NCBI GenBank assembly: GCA_945878865.1
Contig: CAMCUD010000015.1
Coordinates: 49,907 to 113,906 of the forward strand
Origin: Bifidobacterium breve
Lineage (GTDB): Bacteria; Actinomycetota; Thermoleophilia; Solirubrobacterales; Solirubrobacteraceae
Reading direction: 5' to 3'
DNA length: 64,000 nt
A program made the translations under genes and the position numbers. Below are positions 16,887 to 25,347 of this stretch, one piece after another (position 1 is the first letter of the stretch; every line of letters begins with the position of its first letter). Below the pieces are notes generated by a model. That model made no database searches and was not told the DNA's origin. It worked only from the letters and a program-made list of their open reading frames with translations.

Positions 16887-19262
16887 ATGACCGCGACCAG
16901 CGCCCCATCCACCGAGACGGTCGTCCTGCATGTCGGCGGCCTCCAGTACGCGAGCGAGACGGTGGTGGTCGAGCAGGTCCTCGGTCGCCGTCCCGGCGTG
17001 CTCGCCGTGGAGGCCAACGCCGTGGCGCAGACCGCGACGGTGACGTTCGACCCGGGCCGGACCTCGATCGAGGATCTCCGCGGGTGGGTGGAGGAATGCG
17101 GCAAGCACTGCTCCGGCCAGTCGGTCCCCGGTCATCTCTGCGACCCGATGGCCGAGGGCGCCGCAGAGCACGAGGGTATGGCTCATGACCATGCGGCGAT
17201 GCAGCGCGCCGACGACGCGCACGGGCACGGGCACGGCGGTCACGCCGGCATGTCGATGGAGGCGATGGAGCGCGACATGCGCAACCGCTTCCTGGTGGCG
17301 CTGCTGTTCACCATCCCCATCGTCCTGTGGTCGATGGTCGGCACCGAGCTGCTCGGCACCGAGCTCCCGACGCCGTTCGGGATCGATCACGACCTCTGGC
17401 AGTTCCTGCTCAGCCTGCCGGTCGTCCTCTACGCGTCGTCCATCTTCTTCACCGGCGCGGTCGCGGCCCTGCGGAACAAGACCCTGGACATGATGGTCCT
17501 GGTCGCCGTGGCGATCGGCGTGGGCTGGCTGTACTCCGTCGCCGCCACCTTCTTCATCGAGGGCGAGGTCTTCTACGAGGCCGCCGGCATGTTGGCGACC
17601 TTCGTCCTGCTCGGCCACTGGTTCGAGATGCGCGCCCGCGGGGGCGCCAACGAAGCCATTCGCGCGCTGCTCGACCTCGCCCCACCGAAGGCTGTGGTGA
17701 TCCGTAACGGCGAGCCGGTCGAGGCCCCGACCGCGGAGGTCGCCGTCGGTGACCTGCTGCTGATCCGTCCCGGCTCCAAGGTCCCTGTCGATGCCACCGT
17801 CGAGGAAGGCGAGAGCCAGGTCGATGAGTCCACGGTGACGGGGGAGAGCCTGCCCGTGAAAAAGCGCCTCGGCGACGAGCTCATCGGTGCGACCATCAAC
17901 AAGAACGGAACCTTGCGCGCCCGCGCGACGAAGGTCGGCTCCGACACTGCGCTCGCGCAGATCGTCAAGCTCGTCCAGGAGGCGCAGAACTCCAAGGCGC
18001 CGGGGCAGCGCCTGGCCGACCGCGCGGCGTTCTGGCTGGTGTTCGTCGCGCTCATTGGCGGCGCCCTGACCTTTGCCGTCTGGTACTTCATCGTCGGCCG
18101 CGACGTCCAGGACGCGCTGCTGTTCGCCATCACCGTTGTCGTCATTACCTGCCCGGACGCGCTGGGTCTCGCGACACCAACGGCCATCATGGTCGGCTCC
18201 GGGCTCGGCGCCCAGCGCGGGATCCTGTTCAAGCATGCGATGGGGCTCGAGCAGGCCGCATCCCTCGACACCGTCGTGCTCGACAAGACCGGCACGCTCA
18301 CCCGCGGCGAGCCCGAGGTCGTCGCGGTGGCAACAGCCGACGGCGTGGATGAGCACGAGGTCCTGCGCCTGGTCGCCGCCGCCGAAGGGGACTCCGAGCA
18401 CCCGCTCGCCGAGGCCATCATCAAGGCCGCCGCAGCCCGGCGGCTCCCGGTCGCGCGCGCGGAGAACTTCGAGGCCGTCCCGGGCCACGGCCTGCTCGCG
18501 ACCGTCGACGGCCATCGGCTCGCGGTCGGCAACGCGCGTCTGCTGGAGCGCGAGGGGATCTCGCGCGACGGGCTCGCCGCTCGCTCGGACGAGCTGGCAG
18601 GCCAGGGCCGCACGAGCGTCCAGGTGGCCATCGACGGGCGCGCCGCCGCGGTCATCGCTGTCGCCGACGCGCCGCGCGAGACCGCGGCCGAGGCCATCGC
18701 CGCGCTCAAGAGCCTCGGCGTCCGGCCGGTCATGCTCTCAGGCGACAGTCGCGCGACCGCCGAGCGCGTCGCCGCCGAGCTCGGTCTGGATGAGGTCATC
18801 GCCGAGGTCCTGCCCGGCGACAAGGCCGACGTCGTCCAGCGCCTACAGGCCGAAGGCCGCAAGGTCGCGATGGTCGGCGACGGCGTCAACGACGCACCCG
18901 CGCTCGCCCAGGCCGACGTCGGCATCGCCATCGGCGCCGGCACCGATGTCGCGGTCGAGACCGCGGACGTGGTGCTGATGCGCTCTGACCCGCTCGACAT
19001 CGCGACCGCGATCACGATCGCACGCGGGACCAAGCGCAAGATGCACCAGAACCTCGCTTGGGCAGTCGGCTACAACAGTCTGGCGCTCCCTATCGCCGCC
19101 GGCGTCTTCGAGCCGGTCGGATTCGTGCTGCGACCCGAGGTCGGCGCCATCTCCATGGCCGGCTCCAGCATCATCGTCGCGGTCAACGCCGTCGCGCTGA
19201 AGCGACTGCGGCTCCCCGCGCGGCGCGGCGGCGCCGGCGACCCTCAGCCGGGGGAGCAATAG
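16887..19262 (+). CDS. P1B-type copper ATPase with CPD motif
   Basis: A 791-residue pump. Residues about 10-68 form an HMA-like domain whose CxxC is lost (LQYASE in place of GMxCxxC). A His/Met-rich cytoplasmic stretch follows (HDHAAM... HGHGHGGHAGM). The pump core has TGES, DKTGT (D466), SEHPLAEA and GDGVNDAPAL. The membrane site is C422-P423-D424 (TCPDALGLATP), not CPC or CPH. The seventh span has YN (GYNSLALP) and the eighth MAGSS, as in P1B-1/P1B-3 copper pumps. It is divergent from the ABC operon and shares CsoR-like sites. Confidence 0.87.
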   Translation: MTATSAPSTETVVLHVGGLQYASETVVVEQVLGRRPGVLAVEANAVAQTATVTFDPGRTSIEDLRGWVEECGKHCSGQSVPGHLCDPMAEGAAEHEGMAHDHAAMQRADDAHGHGHGGHAGMSMEAMERDMRNRFLVALLFTIPIVLWSMVGTELLGTELPTPFGIDHDLWQFLLSLPVVLYASSIFFTGAVAALRNKTLDMMVLVAVAIGVGWLYSVAATFFIEGEVFYEAAGMLATFVLLGHWFEMRARGGANEAIRALLDLAPPKAVVIRNGEPVEAPTAEVAVGDLLLIRPGSKVPVDATVEEGESQVDESTVTGESLPVKKRLGDELIGATINKNGTLRARATKVGSDTALAQIVKLVQEAQNSKAPGQRLADRAAFWLVFVALIGGALTFAVWYFIVGRDVQDALLFAITVVVITCPDALGLATPTAIMVGSGLGAQRGILFKHAMGLEQAASLDTVVLDKTGTLTRGEPEVVAVATADGVDEHEVLRLVAAAEGDSEHPLAEAIIKAAAARRLPVARAENFEAVPGHGLLATVDGHRLAVGNARLLEREGISRDGLAARSDELAGQGRTSVQVAIDGRAAAVIAVADAPRETAAEAIAALKSLGVRPVMLSGDSRATAERVAAELGLDEVIAEVLPGDKADVVQRLQAEGRKVAMVGDGVNDAPALAQADVGIAIGAGTDVAVETADVVLMRSDPLDIATAITIARGTKRKMHQNLAWAVGYNSLALPIAAGVFEPVGFVLRPEVGAISMAGSSIIVAVNAVALKRLRLPARRGGAGDPQPGEQ

Positions 19263-19569
19263 GGCGCGGCGCGCAGGCGTACCTCGGCAGGTCGCTCAGG
19301 GCGGCTCCGCGCATCGCGCGGCATCGCACTCCGCCTCGCGGCGTCTCCTCGGTCCTGGTGTCGTGGGGAGGACTCACCACAGTTCGCCAGGCCGCACCTT
19401 CGACGCATTCGGCGGCCGCTCGACCGCGCACGTGCACATGTGCTCGACGCCGCGCGTCGACAGGGAACAGCGCGTGGAGGCGGGCGAGGCATTGTCGAGG
19501 TAGGGGAGTGGAGGCGCTGGCCGTCCGTCCAGCGGCGCTACGGGCATCGGGCCGGCGTGCCGACAGTTC
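19263..19569. other. 307-bp stretch without a recognisable gene
   Basis: No start with a supported ribosome-binding site, no coding motif and no tRNA-like fold was seen. The frame that spans it into fliL lacks family similarity until the ATG at 19592. Confidence 0.5.
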
Positions 19570-19586
19570 CCCTACATCCCGTAGGA
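19570..19586 (+). promoter_or_regulatory. BlaI-type operator upstream of fliL
   Basis: CCCTAC-ATCCC-GTAGGA, one of four 6-5-6 inverted repeats (consensus YCCKAC-N5-GTAGGA) around the BlaI-family gene at 21978. It ends 5 bases before the ATG at 19592, so a bound repressor would block the start region. Confidence 0.6.
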
Positions 19587-19591
19587 GAACA

Positions 19592-20062
19592 ATGACCAAG
19601 GTCAAGATCATCGTCCCCGTGCTGCTCGTCGCCATCGGCGCGGCCGCTGCGTACCAGTTCATGTTCGCCAAGGCGGAGGAGCCGCACAAGGCGAAGGTCG
19701 AGGGGGAGGTCTACGTCCTGCCGCGAGAGTTCCTCGTCAACCTCGCCGACAGCCGATTCGCGAAGGTCAACGTCGCGCTGGTCTTCGGTCACGGCTACAG
19801 CGCCATGATGGCGGCGGAGCATGCCGCCAAGGAGGCGGGGGCGAAGGAGGGAGGGGCGAAACCGGTCGAGGGCTTCGGCGTGCTGCCTCAGGGGCCGGTC
19901 GTCCGGGACATCATCACCGACTCGCTGACCAGCTCGCGCGTGACGTCCCTTCGCAGGTCCGCTGCCCGCGACCGCCTGAAGAAGCGCATCAAGCGCCGCC
20001 TCGAAAAGGAGACGGACATCGAAGTCGAGGACGTCCTGTTCACCGACATCGCAGTGCAGTAG
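19592..20062 (+). CDS. fliL: FliL-family membrane protein, orphan
   Basis: 156 residues: a short cytoplasmic start, one span (IIVPVLLVAIGAAAAYQFMF), then a FliL-like domain. That domain has YVLPREFLVNLADSRFAKVNVALVFG and a C-terminal DRLKKRIKRRLE... VEDVLFTDIAVQ strand-helix pair. FliL surrounds the flagellar stator, but no other flagellar gene is nearby. Here it is followed by a deacetylase gene and preceded by a BlaI-type operator, so its role may be envelope-related. TAGGAG before the ATG serves both the operator and, possibly, ribosome binding. Confidence 0.8.
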   Translation: MTKVKIIVPVLLVAIGAAAAYQFMFAKAEEPHKAKVEGEVYVLPREFLVNLADSRFAKVNVALVFGHGYSAMMAAEHAAKEAGAKEGGAKPVEGFGVLPQGPVVRDIITDSLTSSRVTSLRRSAARDRLKKRIKRRLEKETDIEVEDVLFTDIAVQ

Positions 20063-20069
20063 CGCAACC

Positions 20070-20087
20070 TCCGACACACTGTAGGAT
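20070..20087 (+). promoter_or_regulatory. BlaI-type operator overlapping the -10 of the deacetylase gene
   Basis: TCCGAC-ACACT-GTAGGA (20070-20086). The right arm plus the next base gives TAGGAT, a -10-like hexamer, 8 bases before the ATG at 20096. This predicts a leaderless transcript silenced when the operator is bound. Confidence 0.6.
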
Positions 20088-20095
20088 CTAACGTG

Positions 20096-21085
20096 ATGGA
20101 CGCGGAGACCCGCCAGAACGCCAGACTCATCCTCGGGCCAGGCGCGGGGCTCGAAGTGATGCCGCGGACGCTGCTCGAGGCCGCGCGCCCGCGGCGCACC
20201 GGCCCGCGGCCAGTGCGGATAGCCCAGCGCCTGGCGATGCGGCGTGGGCGGCTCACGTTCGAGCGCGCGATCATTCAGCGCGAGCGAGCGCGCCGCGAGG
20301 CTCTCGGCCAGGTCCGACTCGAGGCGCCGCGCTTTCTCGTGCGCGTCGATGAGTTCCCGCACTGGCTCGCCGACGACGAGCCGGCCCGGTACGGCACGGA
20401 GGCATTCAAGAGGTTCCACGCCATTCTCAGCGAGCACGGCGTTCCGTACCTTCTGGCCGTTGTGCCCCGACCGTCCGAGCGCCCGTTGGACCCCCGCGGC
20501 ACTGCGTGCCGCGCGCTGACCGACTCCGACCTGGACACACTGCGAGCGCTCCAAGCCGACGGCGTGGAGCTCGCGATCCACGGCCTCGACCATCGCACGC
20601 GGGACGCCCATCCGCGGCGGCAGTCGGAGCTGCTCGGCCGCGGTGCCGCCGAGCTGACTGAGCGCCTGGCGCTCGCAGACCTGGCGCTCGCTCCACTCGG
20701 CGAGCGCCCGCGCGTCTTCGTCCCGCCGTGGAACCGATTTGACCGAGCTCAGTGGCCCGTGCTCTCGAGGCGGTTCGACATCGTCTGCGGCGGCCCGGAA
20801 AGCGTCATGCAGGTCGGGTTTCACGCCGCTCCGACCTGGTGGGACGATGCCGTCTACCTGCCGAGCTACGCCCCGTTCTACGAGCACGCCGAGCGGGTGC
20901 TTCCGGCGGTCCGCGACGCTGTCGACCGGCAGGGCGGCGGGTGGATTCCCATCGTGCTGCACTGGGGCTGGGAGGTGGACGACGCCTGGGAGCATCTTCC
21001 AGGGCTCGCACGCGCCCTGGCCGGGCGTGCCGCTCCCTGGCGCGAATTTCTCGCCGAGATCGACGCCGCGGCCGCCCCGCTGTAG
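20096..21085 (+). CDS. NodB/DUF2334-like polysaccharide deacetylase family protein
   Basis: About 329 residues; GTG 20093 is an equally possible start. Features of the deacetylase barrel: FLVRVDEFPHW (metal-binding Asp), LLAVVPRP, the metal-binding ELAIHGLDHRTRD (HxxxH), FVPPWNRFD and a late IVLHWGWE. There is no signal peptide, so action in the cytoplasm or on a lipid-linked precursor is likely. The family removes N-acetyl groups from cell-wall or surface glycans. Controlled, by sequence, from the operator at 20070. Confidence 0.75.
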   Translation: MDAETRQNARLILGPGAGLEVMPRTLLEAARPRRTGPRPVRIAQRLAMRRGRLTFERAIIQRERARREALGQVRLEAPRFLVRVDEFPHWLADDEPARYGTEAFKRFHAILSEHGVPYLLAVVPRPSERPLDPRGTACRALTDSDLDTLRALQADGVELAIHGLDHRTRDAHPRRQSELLGRGAAELTERLALADLALAPLGERPRVFVPPWNRFDRAQWPVLSRRFDIVCGGPESVMQVGFHAAPTWWDDAVYLPSYAPFYEHAERVLPAVRDAVDRQGGGWIPIVLHWGWEVDDAWEHLPGLARALAGRAAPWREFLAEIDAAAAPL

Positions 21086-21094
21086 CGCCGATCG

Positions 21095-21856
21095 TCACGC
21101 AACGGCAGCGACCGCCTCGAAGTCGGGGGCCGGAGCGGCCCAGGTCAGCTTCCAGTTCCACGGCTGGACCGACGCGCCGACCAGCACGTAGCCGGAGGCC
21201 TCGAGCCTCCGCATCGTCTCGCGGACCGGCGCGAGCGGCCCGGGTTGAGCGAACTCCACACACATGATGCCGGGGCGGAGGCCGTCGCGGAGGGCGCCTT
21301 CGATGATCGCGTGCTCTGAGCCCTCGGCGCTGACCTTGAGCAGGTCGAGACGGTCGTGGCCCAGTTCGCGCATCAGTGAGCTGACCGACCGGCCAGGTGC
21401 GTGAAAGGCGGGGGCGGTCTCGTGGAGGTTCACGGCCGAGTGCGACACGAAGCCCTTCTCCCGCGGCGCGTGAAAGGTCAACTGCTCGTCGCACTTCCAG
21501 AGCGCGAGCGGGTGGAAGCTCAGGCGCGGCTCATACGCGGCGGCGGTTCGCGCGTACTGCGCCGCCGCCGGGACCGGGTCGAAGGCATGGCCCTGGCAGC
21601 CGAAGCGCGCGATGAGCAGCAGGTCGAAGGTGATGTCGGTTCCGACCCCGGCCAAGTAGCACACGCTGTCGGGGCCGAGCCCGTGCGCTGGGAGCACGTA
21701 GCCGCCGTACCGCAGGTCCCCGAGTCTGATCGTCTCGACGTTCACGGCAGGGCGGAGCTCTCGCTCGAACGATCGGGCTCGCCTTCGGGCGCGGGCGTGG
21801 CGTGCGGCCAGCGACGGCAGGCGGGTGATGCGGCTTGGTGTAGCGAGTCCGGGCAT
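21095..21856 (-). CDS. FkbM-family SAM-dependent methyltransferase
   Basis: About 253 residues; the ATG at 21856 is preferred to 21862 because a TAGGAT -10-like element (reverse strand 21868-21863) would put the transcript start there. FkbM features: a SAM-binding strand (VCYLAGVGTDITFDLLL), a late HDRLDLLKVSAEGSEHAII motif and a C-terminal ASGYVLVG. FkbM enzymes O-methylate sugars or polyketide-type hydroxyls, often on surface glycans. It faces the deacetylase gene head-on and diverges from blaI. Confidence 0.8.
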   Translation of the reverse strand: MPGLATPSRITRLPSLAARHARARRRARSFERELRPAVNVETIRLGDLRYGGYVLPAHGLGPDSVCYLAGVGTDITFDLLLIARFGCQGHAFDPVPAAAQYARTAAAYEPRLSFHPLALWKCDEQLTFHAPREKGFVSHSAVNLHETAPAFHAPGRSVSSLMRELGHDRLDLLKVSAEGSEHAIIEGALRDGLRPGIMCVEFAQPGPLAPVRETMRRLEASGYVLVGASVQPWNWKLTWAAPAPDFEAVAAVA

Positions 21857-21862
21857 CCGCAT

Positions 21863-21880
21863 ATCCTACGAACTGTAGGA
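21863..21880. promoter_or_regulatory. BlaI-type operator, perfect inverted repeat
   Basis: TCCTAC-GAACT-GTAGGA (21864-21880) is the best of the four sites, with perfect 6-bp arms. On the minus strand it overlaps TAGGAT, the presumed -10 of the FkbM gene. It is 97 bp upstream of the BlaI-family gene and could also serve autoregulation. Confidence 0.7.
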
Positions 21881-21977
21881 CGTCAGGCGGTGGTCTTGGA
21901 CGGACATTCTGCCCGGCCGCGCACGGTGGGAGGGGCGCGCTCATCGGCGGGGCCTCTCATGCCGATACTGTCCGGAT

Positions 21978-22358
21978 ATGGATCTCGCGCCACTTCAAGG
22001 TGAGTTGCAGACGCAGGTCATGGCAACCCTGTGGCGTCTCGATGGCGGCACAGTCGAAGAGGTGCGTCAGGCGCTGCCTGCCCGCTACCGCAGCGCGTAC
22101 ACGACGGTGCAGACCGTGCTCAATCGCCTCGCGGAGCGCGGCCTGCTGAACCGCGAGCGTGAAGGCAGGAGCATCCGCTACCGCCCGCGCCTCACCGAGG
22201 CCGAGTACATCTCACGCTCGATCGGCCACACGTTGGCCTTCGCGTCGCGTGACGCCCGGACCGCAGCGCTCGCGCAGCTCGTCGGCGAGCTCGACGCGGA
22301 GCTCGAAGATCTGCGGCGGCTCGCCGCAGAGGCGGAGGGCCGCCGCGGTGGCGCGTGA
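21978..22358 (+). CDS. BlaI/MecI/CopY-family winged-helix repressor
   Basis: 126 residues with the family pattern: LQTQVMATLWRLDGGTVEEV, recognition helix RSAYTTVQTVLNRLAERGLL, then RSIRYRPRLTEAEY and a helical dimerisation and protease-cleavage region. Repressors of this family bind TAC...GTA palindromes as dimers and are cleaved after a BlaR-type membrane protease is activated. The gene overlaps an M56 protease gene by 11 bases, the standard pairing. Four matching operators lie within 3.8 kb. Confidence 0.88.
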   Translation: MDLAPLQGELQTQVMATLWRLDGGTVEEVRQALPARYRSAYTTVQTVLNRLAERGLLNREREGRSIRYRPRLTEAEYISRSIGHTLAFASRDARTAALAQLVGELDAELEDLRRLAAEAEGRRGGA

Positions 22359-23316
22359 CCTCCTCGTCGCGGCGGTTGCGCTCTGCGCGGTCGCCGGCGC
22401 GAGCGTCGCGCCTCATCTGCTGCCGCTCGAGCGCGCGGCACCCCTACCAGCGGCCGTGGTCTGGTTTTGCGGGCTGGCGGCCCGGGTGCTCGCGGCGCTG
22501 ACCGCCGCCGTAGGCGCGGCGTTCTATCTCCCTGCGCCGCTCGTCACCCAGAGCGGACACTGGTGCGTCTCGGTCGTCATTCCCGGCGGTGCTGAGGCCG
22601 TCGTCACCGGGCATCAGGTCGCTCAGGCGATCGCGCTGATCCCGGCCGTGATCGTCGCCTTCGCGACGGTCGGCGCGGTCCGCAAGATCGCTCGAGAGGC
22701 CGCGCGCGTACGTCGCCTGCTGCGCGACGAGGTGCTGTGGACCGGCCCCGGAGGCGCTTCGGTCATTGGCGGCCAGTCCGTCGTGATCGCTGCGGCCGGG
22801 CTCTCCCGTCCGCGCCTTCTCGTGTCCGCGGGCGCGCTGGTTGCACTCGACGACGAGGAGCTCGCCGCCAGCCTCGACCATGAGCGCGGTCACATCACGC
22901 GACGGCACCGCTACGTCGTCGTCGCTGCGGAGATCCTCGCAGGCATCGCGCATCTCATCCCCGGAACCGAGCGTGCGCGCCTGGAGACACTGCACCACCT
23001 TGAGCGAGACGCCGACCAGTGGTCGCTGGGCCGCGCCAATGATCCGGCCGCGCTCGCCCGTGCGATCTGTAAAGCGGCGCTCGAGCCCGCGCGGTCGCCA
23101 GTGGTTACCGGACTCGCGAGCGGGCGTACGGTGCGTCGAGTCGAGGCGCTGCTGCGGCCCGATGCCGGCACCGTCGCGTGGCGACGGTCCATCACAGCCG
23201 TTGCGGCGGCGCTCGTTGCGGCGTCCCTCGTGGCCGCGTCTGCCGTCCCGGCGACCGCTGCCAGCGGGGTGCACGCGCTCACGCAGCACGGCCCCGAGCG
23301 CCACTGCGCCGACTGA
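22348..23316 (+). CDS. M56-family (BlaR1-like) membrane metalloprotease
   Basis: A GTG start inside the end of blaI gives 322 residues. Three to four N-terminal spans precede a zinc-protease motif HERGH (H178, E179, H182) in DEELAASLDHERGHITRRHR, with a further downstream Glu region (LERDADQWS), and a last span near the C-terminus. There is no penicillin-binding sensor domain, so the signal is not necessarily a beta-lactam. The predicted role is to cleave the partner repressor when the envelope signal is sensed. Confidence 0.85.
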   Translation: MARDLLVAAVALCAVAGASVAPHLLPLERAAPLPAAVVWFCGLAARVLAALTAAVGAAFYLPAPLVTQSGHWCVSVVIPGGAEAVVTGHQVAQAIALIPAVIVAFATVGAVRKIAREAARVRRLLRDEVLWTGPGGASVIGGQSVVIAAAGLSRPRLLVSAGALVALDDEELAASLDHERGHITRRHRYVVVAAEILAGIAHLIPGTERARLETLHHLERDADQWSLGRANDPAALARAICKAALEPARSPVVTGLASGRTVRRVEALLRPDAGTVAWRRSITAVAAALVAASLVAASAVPATAASGVHALTQHGPERHCAD

Positions 23317-23322
23317 CTCATC

Positions 23323-23340
23323 TCCGACGCGATGTAGGAT
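23323..23340 (+). promoter_or_regulatory. BlaI-type operator and -10 upstream of the methyltransferase gene
   Basis: TCCGAC-GCGAT-GTAGGA (23323-23339) followed by T gives TAGGAT at 23335-23340. The next gene starts at 23446, so the leader would be about 100 nt. A 12-codon frame (ATG 23339 to TAG 23374) lies in the leader, with no evidence that it is translated. Confidence 0.6.
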
Positions 23341-23445
23341 GCGTGGCGCTCGGGTCGCCTACGTGTCGGTCTAGCCCTCCTCGAGCGCCCCGCGTGCGGG
23401 CGCGGCGGCGGTTCGAGCTCCGCACCGACCCACATCCACGACTTT

Positions 23446-24345
23446 ATGGCCGAGACCACGCTCAAGGCGCGAGCGCGTCACGCCGCACGGCGGCTCAGCC
23501 GACTGCGGTGGCTGACCAAGCGCGGCATCCTTCACCACTACGGCGTCTCGCTGCGCGACCGGCCGGCGCTCTACCTCCGATACCTGCTGTGGGACCCGGA
23601 AGTCGAGAGCTACAGCTACGACATCGCCAACGACGATGAACTCTGCGCGTTCGCTGAGGCCAACTTCGGCGTCACCGCGCGTCAGGCCCGTGACTTTCTG
23701 AGTGAGGCCCGCAGAGACCCGGAGCTCACCACGCGTCTCAGCGAACGCACCCGGTGGCGATTCGACGCCAAGAACAAGCTGCCGATCGGCAACCGACTGC
23801 TCTGGTACGTCGCGGCACGCGCACGCAAGCCCGAGCTGATCGTCGAAACCGGCATCTATGAGGGCCTGGGGTCGCTCGTCCTGCTGCGCGCGCTCGAGCG
23901 CAACGCGGACGACGGCGTCGAAGGACGGCTGGTGTCGATCGACGTCGACCCGATGTGCGGGTTCCTCGTCCGTGACGAGTCGGCGCTCACCGCGCGATGG
24001 ACCAAGGTCATCGGGATGACCGGCGACCTGCTGCCCGAGGTCGTTGCAGGCAGGCCGATCGGCATGCTCCTGCAGGACACCCCACACACCGAGGAGAATC
24101 AGCGCTACGAGTTCGGCGTTGCGCTCCGCCAGGCCGACGACCCCGTGATCTTGATCGAGGGCAGCGGCGGCTACTGCCCGACGCTCGGCGAGCTCGCCGA
24201 CCAGCTCGGACTCCAGCGCGAGCACTTCGTCGAGAGGCCACGCGACCACTTCTACCCCGCGCCGGGCCAAGGGGTGCTCGTCGTGCCTGCCGACTGCGCC
24301 TCGGGCTGGAACGGCTGGCCGGGCCCGGAGCGGCAGGCCGCATGA
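23446..24345 (+). CDS. Class I SAM-dependent methyltransferase-like protein
   Basis: 299 residues. After about 120 helical residues comes a Rossmann segment (ELIVETGIYEGLGSLVLLRAL, GRLVSIDVDP). This resembles the methyltransferase-24/cephalosporin-hydroxylase-like family that acts on sugars. It continues with IGMLLQDTPHTEEN, GVALRQADDPVILIEG and a C-terminal QGVLVVPA strand. Placed after the M56 gene with its own BlaI-type operator. Substrate inferred to be an envelope glycan from its neighbours. Confidence 0.65.
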   Translation: MAETTLKARARHAARRLSRLRWLTKRGILHHYGVSLRDRPALYLRYLLWDPEVESYSYDIANDDELCAFAEANFGVTARQARDFLSEARRDPELTTRLSERTRWRFDAKNKLPIGNRLLWYVAARARKPELIVETGIYEGLGSLVLLRALERNADDGVEGRLVSIDVDPMCGFLVRDESALTARWTKVIGMTGDLLPEVVAGRPIGMLLQDTPHTEENQRYEFGVALRQADDPVILIEGSGGYCPTLGELADQLGLQREHFVERPRDHFYPAPGQGVLVVPADCASGWNGWPGPERQAA

Positions 24346-24495
24346 TCCGCGTCATCACGATGGCGATGTCACCCATGCGTGTCCAGCACAGCCGCTCCTA
24401 TGGAGGCGCCGCATGATCTTGCGCGGAAGCGGTCGAGAGCGCGTCGCTGCTCGCGATACAACGGGAATGTGCATCCCCGCGTTCGGGTTAGCGCG

Positions 24496-25171
24496 ATGAT
24501 GACGCGGCTTCGCCCGGCCAAGGTCCGAAGCGCGGTGCGACGTCGCTGGTTCGAGCGCCAGGTGCCCAGACTTGCCCTGAGTGCCGTCCACGACCTCGTC
24601 GACGTCGGCACCCCGTACGGCGGATGGACCATCCCACTCGCCCGCGTCGACGAGACCTGGACCTGCTACTGCATCGGCGCGGGCGGCGACATCAGCTTCG
24701 ATCTCGCGTTGGCTGCCCGCGGCGCCACGGTCCGAGCCGTCGAGCCCGCGGAGGCGTACGTGCAGCGCGCCGCCGAAGAGGCGCGAGATCAGCCGCTGAT
24801 CACCACGCATCGCACCGCAATCACCGCAGTCGACGGGCCCATCCGCATGCAAGTCACGCACCACGATCAGAGCCATTCGATGTCCAGCGCGGATCCCCGG
24901 CCGCACGCTCCCGGGTCTGATGGCGGACCTTGGAGACGAACAGATCGATCTGCTCAAGCTCGACATCGAAGGGGCGGAGGACGAGGTCCTCCCGACGCTC
25001 GACCTTCGGTCCCTCGGGGTGCGCGTCTTCTCCACGCAGCTGCACCACACCGGATCCGTGAAGGAGGCCGGCTTGATCAGCGATCTGCGCGACCAGGGCT
25101 ACGTCGCGGTCGCGTGCCGACCGGTGGTCAAGCTCACCTTTCTGAGCGAGTCGGAGCTGCGCCACTCCTAG
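24496..25171 (+). pseudogene. FkbM-family methyltransferase with a frameshift
   Basis: The first frame from the ATG at 24496 carries the N-terminus and SAM-binding strand (WTCYCIGAGGDISFDLALAARG). The C-terminal motif (EQIDLLKLDIEGAEDEV) is in another frame from about 24900. The switch lies near 24885-24900, in a GC-rich CCCCGG run. The C-terminus (LTFLSESELRHS) is otherwise complete. It is a paralog of the gene at 21095. Either a recent null allele or a base-call error. Confidence 0.7.
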
Positions 25172-25347
25172 CCGCCGGGCGTGTTGGGGGCCAGCATGCG
25201 CCTCGTCGCCTCTTCTTCGGTATGAAGAGCCGGCTCTCGGAGGCCGATGACGCGGGATCGCCTCGGTCTTCCACCATCGGGGATCGAGAGCACCGGTTGC
25301 CCCTTGTGAGCGCGGGCCCGCCGCGTGGCCTGACGCGAGCCGACCTC

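Noticed and set aside
16815..19039. Long antisense frames (566 and 488 codons) over the copper ATPase
   Set aside because: Composition is the low-complexity type of antisense high-GC frames; the plus strand has all P1B motifs.
22348..23316. Naming the BlaI/M56 pair a beta-lactamase regulator
   Set aside because: No penicillin-binding sensor domain is present and no beta-lactamase gene is in the window.
23339..23374. Twelve-codon frame in the leader after the BlaI-type operator
   Set aside because: It starts inside the operator/-10 and has no independent support.
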